The notes under the pieces are model-generated. The model worked only from the letters and a program-made list of their open reading frames with translations, made no database searches and was not told the DNA's origin. A stretch of 45,756 nt of DNA from Acidobacteriota bacterium. Its GTDB lineage: Bacteria; Acidobacteriota; Thermoanaerobaculia; Multivoradales; JAHEKO01. The DNA lies in the NCBI GenBank assembly GCA_029263375.1, contig JAJCXP010000051.1:1-45756 (forward strand), written 5' to 3'. Positions 43,183 to 45,756 of the stretch are shown here, piece by piece. A program made the translations under genes and the position numbers. Numbering within the stretch: the first letter of the stretch is position 1; every line of letters begins with the position of its first letter.

Positions 43183-44085
43183 ATGACCTTCTGGACCTGG
43201 CAGGCGCTCACCGTTCTTCTGATCGGACTCATCGGCCGAACGACTGCCGACGCGCAGCAAGTCGAGACACTGGCTGAAGTCCCCGGCGGCACGGGCGGCC
43301 TGGTGGTCGATCGTGCCGGCAATCTATATTCCGCGGACTTCGGCGCCATCCTGGGCGACGCGGAAACAGCTGGTACCAAGGTCTTTCGCATCAGTCCCGA
43401 GGGCAAAGTAGAGGTCTTCGCCGAGGGGCTCGAGGGAGCCTCCGGAAACGCGATCGATTCGAAAGGCACTCTCTTCCAGTCGAACATTCGCGGCAACGCC
43501 ATCAGCAGGATCACCCCTGACGGCGTGGTGAGCACGTTCGTCACCGAGGGGATCGAGCTGCCGGTCGGCATCGTCATCGACGCAGAGGACACCCTGTGGG
43601 TCGCGAATTGCGGCAGCGCGTCGATCCAGAAGGTGACCGCCGACGGAGTCTCCACCCGATTCGTCGAGAGCCCGCTGCTCAAGTGCCCGAACGGCATCAC
43701 TCTGGATCGAAACCACAACCTGTACGTCGCGAACTTCGAAGGCGGCGACGTCCTGAAGATCACTCCGGCCGGCGAGGTGAGCGTGCTCGCGACCCTGCCC
43801 GGCAACAACAACGGCCACATCGTCCACGTCGACGGCTCCCTGTTCGTCGTCGCTCGGACCGCGCATCAGGTCTACCAGGTCTCGCTTACCGGCCAGGTCA
43901 AGCTGCTCGCCGGCTCTGGCGAGAAGGGCGGCAAGGACGGCCCACTCCTCGAAGCCACCTTCTGTTATCCCAACGACATCGCCCTCGGACTCGACGGCCG
44001 AACGCTGTACGTCAACGAGATCGCGGATGAATCGACCGCCGGGATGACCCTGGCGCCGACTCGGGTCCGCGTGATCCAGAGGTAG
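43183..44085 (+). CDS. Secreted NHL/SMP-30-like beta-propeller protein
   Basis: 300 residues. Signal peptide (MTFWTWQALTVLLIGLIGRT, cleavage near ADAQ). The mature protein is about six repeats of the NHL/gluconolactonase type: GGLVVDRAGNLYSADF, GNAIDSKGTLFQSN, PVGIVIDAEDTLWVANCG, PNGITLDRNHNLYVANF, HIVHVDGSLFVVAR and PNDIALGLDGRTLYVNE. Such propellers bind or hydrolyse lactones and other small molecules, or mediate protein contact; catalytic metal ligands cannot be assigned here. Probably on its own transcript, since the preceding gene is followed by palindromes. Confidence 0.8.
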   Translation: MTFWTWQALTVLLIGLIGRTTADAQQVETLAEVPGGTGGLVVDRAGNLYSADFGAILGDAETAGTKVFRISPEGKVEVFAEGLEGASGNAIDSKGTLFQSNIRGNAISRITPDGVVSTFVTEGIELPVGIVIDAEDTLWVANCGSASIQKVTADGVSTRFVESPLLKCPNGITLDRNHNLYVANFEGGDVLKITPAGEVSVLATLPGNNNGHIVHVDGSLFVVARTAHQVYQVSLTGQVKLLAGSGEKGGKDGPLLEATFCYPNDIALGLDGRTLYVNEIADESTAGMTLAPTRVRVIQR

Positions 44086-44089
44086 GCGG

Positions 44090-44410
44090 GCCAGGCGCCG
44101 GGCTCGTCAGCGGGCTTGCCGCCACCATGAAGTGGACCTTGAGCCCCGACCGGGGGTGGATCAAATTGAACTGTCCATGGCGCGCGACGGCCTCGATCGC
44201 GGCCTCCCGAGCCAGATAGAACTCTTGCGCTGGGAACTCCCTCGCCAAGGCATCGATGTCCTGCTCCCTCAGGGAGACCACGACATCGATGTCGTTGGTG
44301 AACCGGGGCTCGCCGAAGAAGATGGTCGCGACGGAACCGGTAATCAGATAGCGGATGCCTAGCCGCTCGAGCGCTTAGACGAGGGCGCGAAGCAGTTCAT
44401 CCTGATCCAA
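44090..44410 (-). pseudogene. Broken nucleotidyltransferase (MNT/AbiEii-like)
   Basis: From TTG 44410 the frame reads MDQDELLRALV, then a TAA stop (44375-44377), then continues in the same frame ALERLGIRYLITGSVATIFF, PRFTNDIDVVVSLREQDIDA and FNLIHPRSGLKVHFMVAA. The GSVA and DIDVVV parts are the nucleotidyltransferase active-site signature. After MVAA the sequence loses similarity and runs into the 3' end of the beta-propeller gene on the other strand, so the C-terminus is also missing. The small gene upstream is its usual partner and is intact. Restart at an internal GTG would skip the GS motif, so the product is probably inactive. Confidence 0.7.
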
Positions 44411-44612
44411 GAGACAGCCTCCGAGCGACTTCCCGCCGCACGGTCTCGGTAGACCAGTCAGGATGGCGGCTCTCGAGGTGGCTCGTGAGCATTCGGCGGG
44501 CCGCCGAGTACATGCCGCTCGCCACCTTGAGCCGCTCGGCCCCAGTCATCGCCCGCAGGGCAAGCACGACCTGCGGGTCGAGGCCGTCTCCATGTCGAGG
44601 CTCGCCAGACAT
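44397..44612 (-). CDS. Small helical partner of a nucleotidyltransferase
   Basis: 71 residues: LDPQVVLALRAMTGAERLKV, then HPDWSTETVRREVARRLSLG. This short helical protein type commonly precedes single-domain nucleotidyltransferase genes in many phyla, from what I recall of such loci. Function unknown; it may be the antitoxin-like or chaperone partner. Its stop overlaps the decayed nucleotidyltransferase start by 14 bases. With the partner broken, this gene may be a relic under weak selection. Confidence 0.6.
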   Translation of the reverse strand: MSGEPRHGDGLDPQVVLALRAMTGAERLKVASGMYSAARRMLTSHLESRHPDWSTETVRREVARRLSLGSG

Positions 44613-44696
44613 CCTGCGGCCATCCTATCGGCCGCGCGCATCGCGCTGCTACTGGTCGAGATCGGCGGCAAGCGATGAGGCTCCTTCTTTCTCGGA

Positions 44697-45134
44697 TCAG
44701 CCTTCTAACAACTGAAGCCGCCTCTGGGCTTCGCGCTTTCCGAGATCTCTCACGGCCACGAGCGCGGCCAGTTGGCGAACGCGGGGCCTCGACTTGCCCT
44801 GCTCCCAACTGTAGATTGTCTGGGCGCTGACTCCGACAAGCTTCGCGTAGTCGGCGCCGGAGAGACCCACGCTCTTTCGATGTGTGGCCAGGCCGCGTCG
44901 GGAGAACCGTTTCCGTTCGGCACTCGTCACAGGAGCCCGCTTCGAGAGGCGCTTCTTCTCCTGCCGCTCTAGATATGCGACCTGCTTTGAGAGCGCGTCT
45001 GTTTGACGTTTCAAACTAGCGATATCGCGACGGTACTGCGCGCTAGCCTTGCGTAGCACCGCGGTCCCGGCAGCGATCTCTTTGCGAGCCAGCCGCGTGA
45101 TTTCATGCTTCAGAGCGGAAACGAGTGTAGACAT
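44697..45134 (-). CDS. XRE-family helix-turn-helix regulator with N-terminal coiled coil
   Basis: 145 residues. The N-terminal 70 are charged and helical (TRLARKEIAAGTAVLRKA, KRQTDALSKQVAYLERQ), likely a coiled coil. The C-terminal part HRKSVGLSGADYAKLVGVSA followed by QTIYSWEQGKSRPR is a classical Cro/XRE helix-turn-helix. ATG 45134 is preceded by GGGGAGG at about nine bases; a longer frame to 45161 has no such site. No toxin gene is evident next to it: a possible frame upstream (45110-45370) has no recognisable features. Target genes unknown. Confidence 0.8.
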   Translation of the reverse strand: MSTLVSALKHEITRLARKEIAAGTAVLRKASAQYRRDIASLKRQTDALSKQVAYLERQEKKRLSKRAPVTSAERKRFSRRGLATHRKSVGLSGADYAKLVGVSAQTIYSWEQGKSRPRVRQLAALVAVRDLGKREAQRRLQLLEG

Positions 45135-45357
45135 TGCGACCACCTCCCCTTGGAAACACATGCTGGAATCGGGACTCTTGATGCGTCCCGGTTCCCGTCG
45201 CGTTCGCCGATCATCTTACTCGGCACCTCGAGGGGCCAACCATCCACAGGGGTAGGCCTCGACATGCCCCGCTCTCGTGCGAGGTGGGCCAGGAACTCGC
45301 CCACGACCGCAGCGGGCATTGCCCGATACGCCTCGGTTGCGTTTAGTCTATGCGGGT
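45135..45357. other. Intergenic region between the XRE gene and the methyltransferase gene
   Basis: 223 bases between divergent starts. An open minus-strand frame overlaps it (45110-45370) but shows no family resemblance or ribosome-binding site. Probably promoter sequence for both neighbours. Confidence 0.35.
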
Positions 45358-45756
45358 ATGACCCACGCACCTCCCGACGATCCCTACCGCCGCGTGAGCT
45401 ACCGCCGGCTGATCGCCTGGCCCGAGCGCATCGCTCGCGAGCGTCCCTTCCTGGAGCGCGAGCTCGGCAGCGCGCCTCCCGGGCCGGTGCTCGATCTCGG
45501 CTGCGGCACGGGGGAGCACGCGCTGATGTTCGCGTCCCTCGGCTTCACCACCACCGGCATCGACCGCTCCGAGTCGATGATCGAGAAGGCGCGCGAATTC
45601 CAGGACCATCACCCGCCTCACGGTCCAACCTTCATCCTTGGCGACCTCGCCGAGATTCCAACACTGGTGCACGAGCCACACGGCGCGGCCATCTGTCTCG
45701 GTAACGCCCTTCCCCACCTCGACGACGACGCGCTCGTCTCGAGTCTAGAGGGGTGG
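45358..45756 (+). CDS. Class I SAM-dependent methyltransferase, 3' end cut
   Basis: The first 133 codons are present; the gene runs off the window. After MTHAPPDDPYRRVSYRRLIA there is the SAM-binding motif VLDLGCGTGEHALMFASLG, the acidic loop TTTGIDRSESMIEKA, motif GDLAEIP and CLGNALPHL. This is the N-terminal two-thirds of a UbiE/Methyltransf-type domain. The substrate (small molecule more likely than nucleic acid) cannot be told. The ATG is the only start giving the full Rossmann core. Confidence 0.8.
   Translation, partial: MTHAPPDDPYRRVSYRRLIAWPERIARERPFLERELGSAPPGPVLDLGCGTGEHALMFASLGFTTTGIDRSESMIEKAREFQDHHPPHGPTFILGDLAEIPTLVHEPHGAAICLGNALPHLDDDALVSSLEGW

Noticed and set aside
45110-45370. 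86-codon minus-strand frame upstream of the XRE gene as a toxin
   Set aside because: No recognisable motif or ribosome-binding site, and it overlaps the XRE 5' end and the methyltransferase start.

Overview
The window reads as a chromosomal contig of a high-GC, Gram-negative-type bacterium, most likely an Acidobacteriota member (Thermoanaerobaculia-like). That placement is inference. It rests on a VWFA-related secreted protein of the type abundant in acidobacteria, a Ser/Thr kinase fused to a membrane helix and a TPR-rich sensor half, two futalosine-pathway menaquinone genes (mqnA, mqnC), several secreted parallel-beta-helix proteins, and frequent GTG/TTG starts. No gene-free stretch exceeds about 250 bases. 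Both ends cut genes.

Layout. (1) 1-7.7 kb: NamZ-type muramidase (cut), moaC, a family 2 glycosyltransferase, and a translation/division block rsmA-ftsK-fmt-rsmB on the minus strand. (2) 7.7-12 kb, plus strand: a GAF-GGDEF protein, then a lysine catabolism pair (lysine 6-aminotransferase and the ALDH7-type dehydrogenase) giving 2-aminoadipate. (3) 12-17.4 kb, minus strand: an accessory island with visibly lower GC. It holds a tightly coupled four-gene cassette (double-GHKL ATPase/histidine kinase, response-regulator-like protein, Septu/PtuB-like HNH nuclease, N6-adenine DNA methyltransferase) followed by a VapBC pair. The cassette is the best candidate here for an undescribed defence system. 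(4) 17.5-27.1 kb: aminotransferase, lipid kinase-like protein, a secreted protein with YadA-head-like repeats and an S74 chaperone domain, mqnC, the TPR Ser/Thr kinase, a DUF1028 protein and mqnA. (5) 27.2-35.3 kb, minus strand: tRNA-Leu(UAG), tig, clpP, clpX, lon, engB and rho, a proteostasis/housekeeping run. (6) 35.5-45.8 kb: secreted and surface proteins (twin beta-helix proteins, VWA protein, beta-barrel, beta-propeller), two gene remnants, a small XRE regulator and a cut methyltransferase.

Two copies of a REPIN-like inverted repeat share a 19-bp core (GGGGGACACAATACGTAAT) in all four arms. One has rewritten the 3' end of rsmB. The other supplies the only reasonable start codon of mqnA and puts it inside a perfect 24-bp stem. 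No matching REP-associated transposase gene is in the window.
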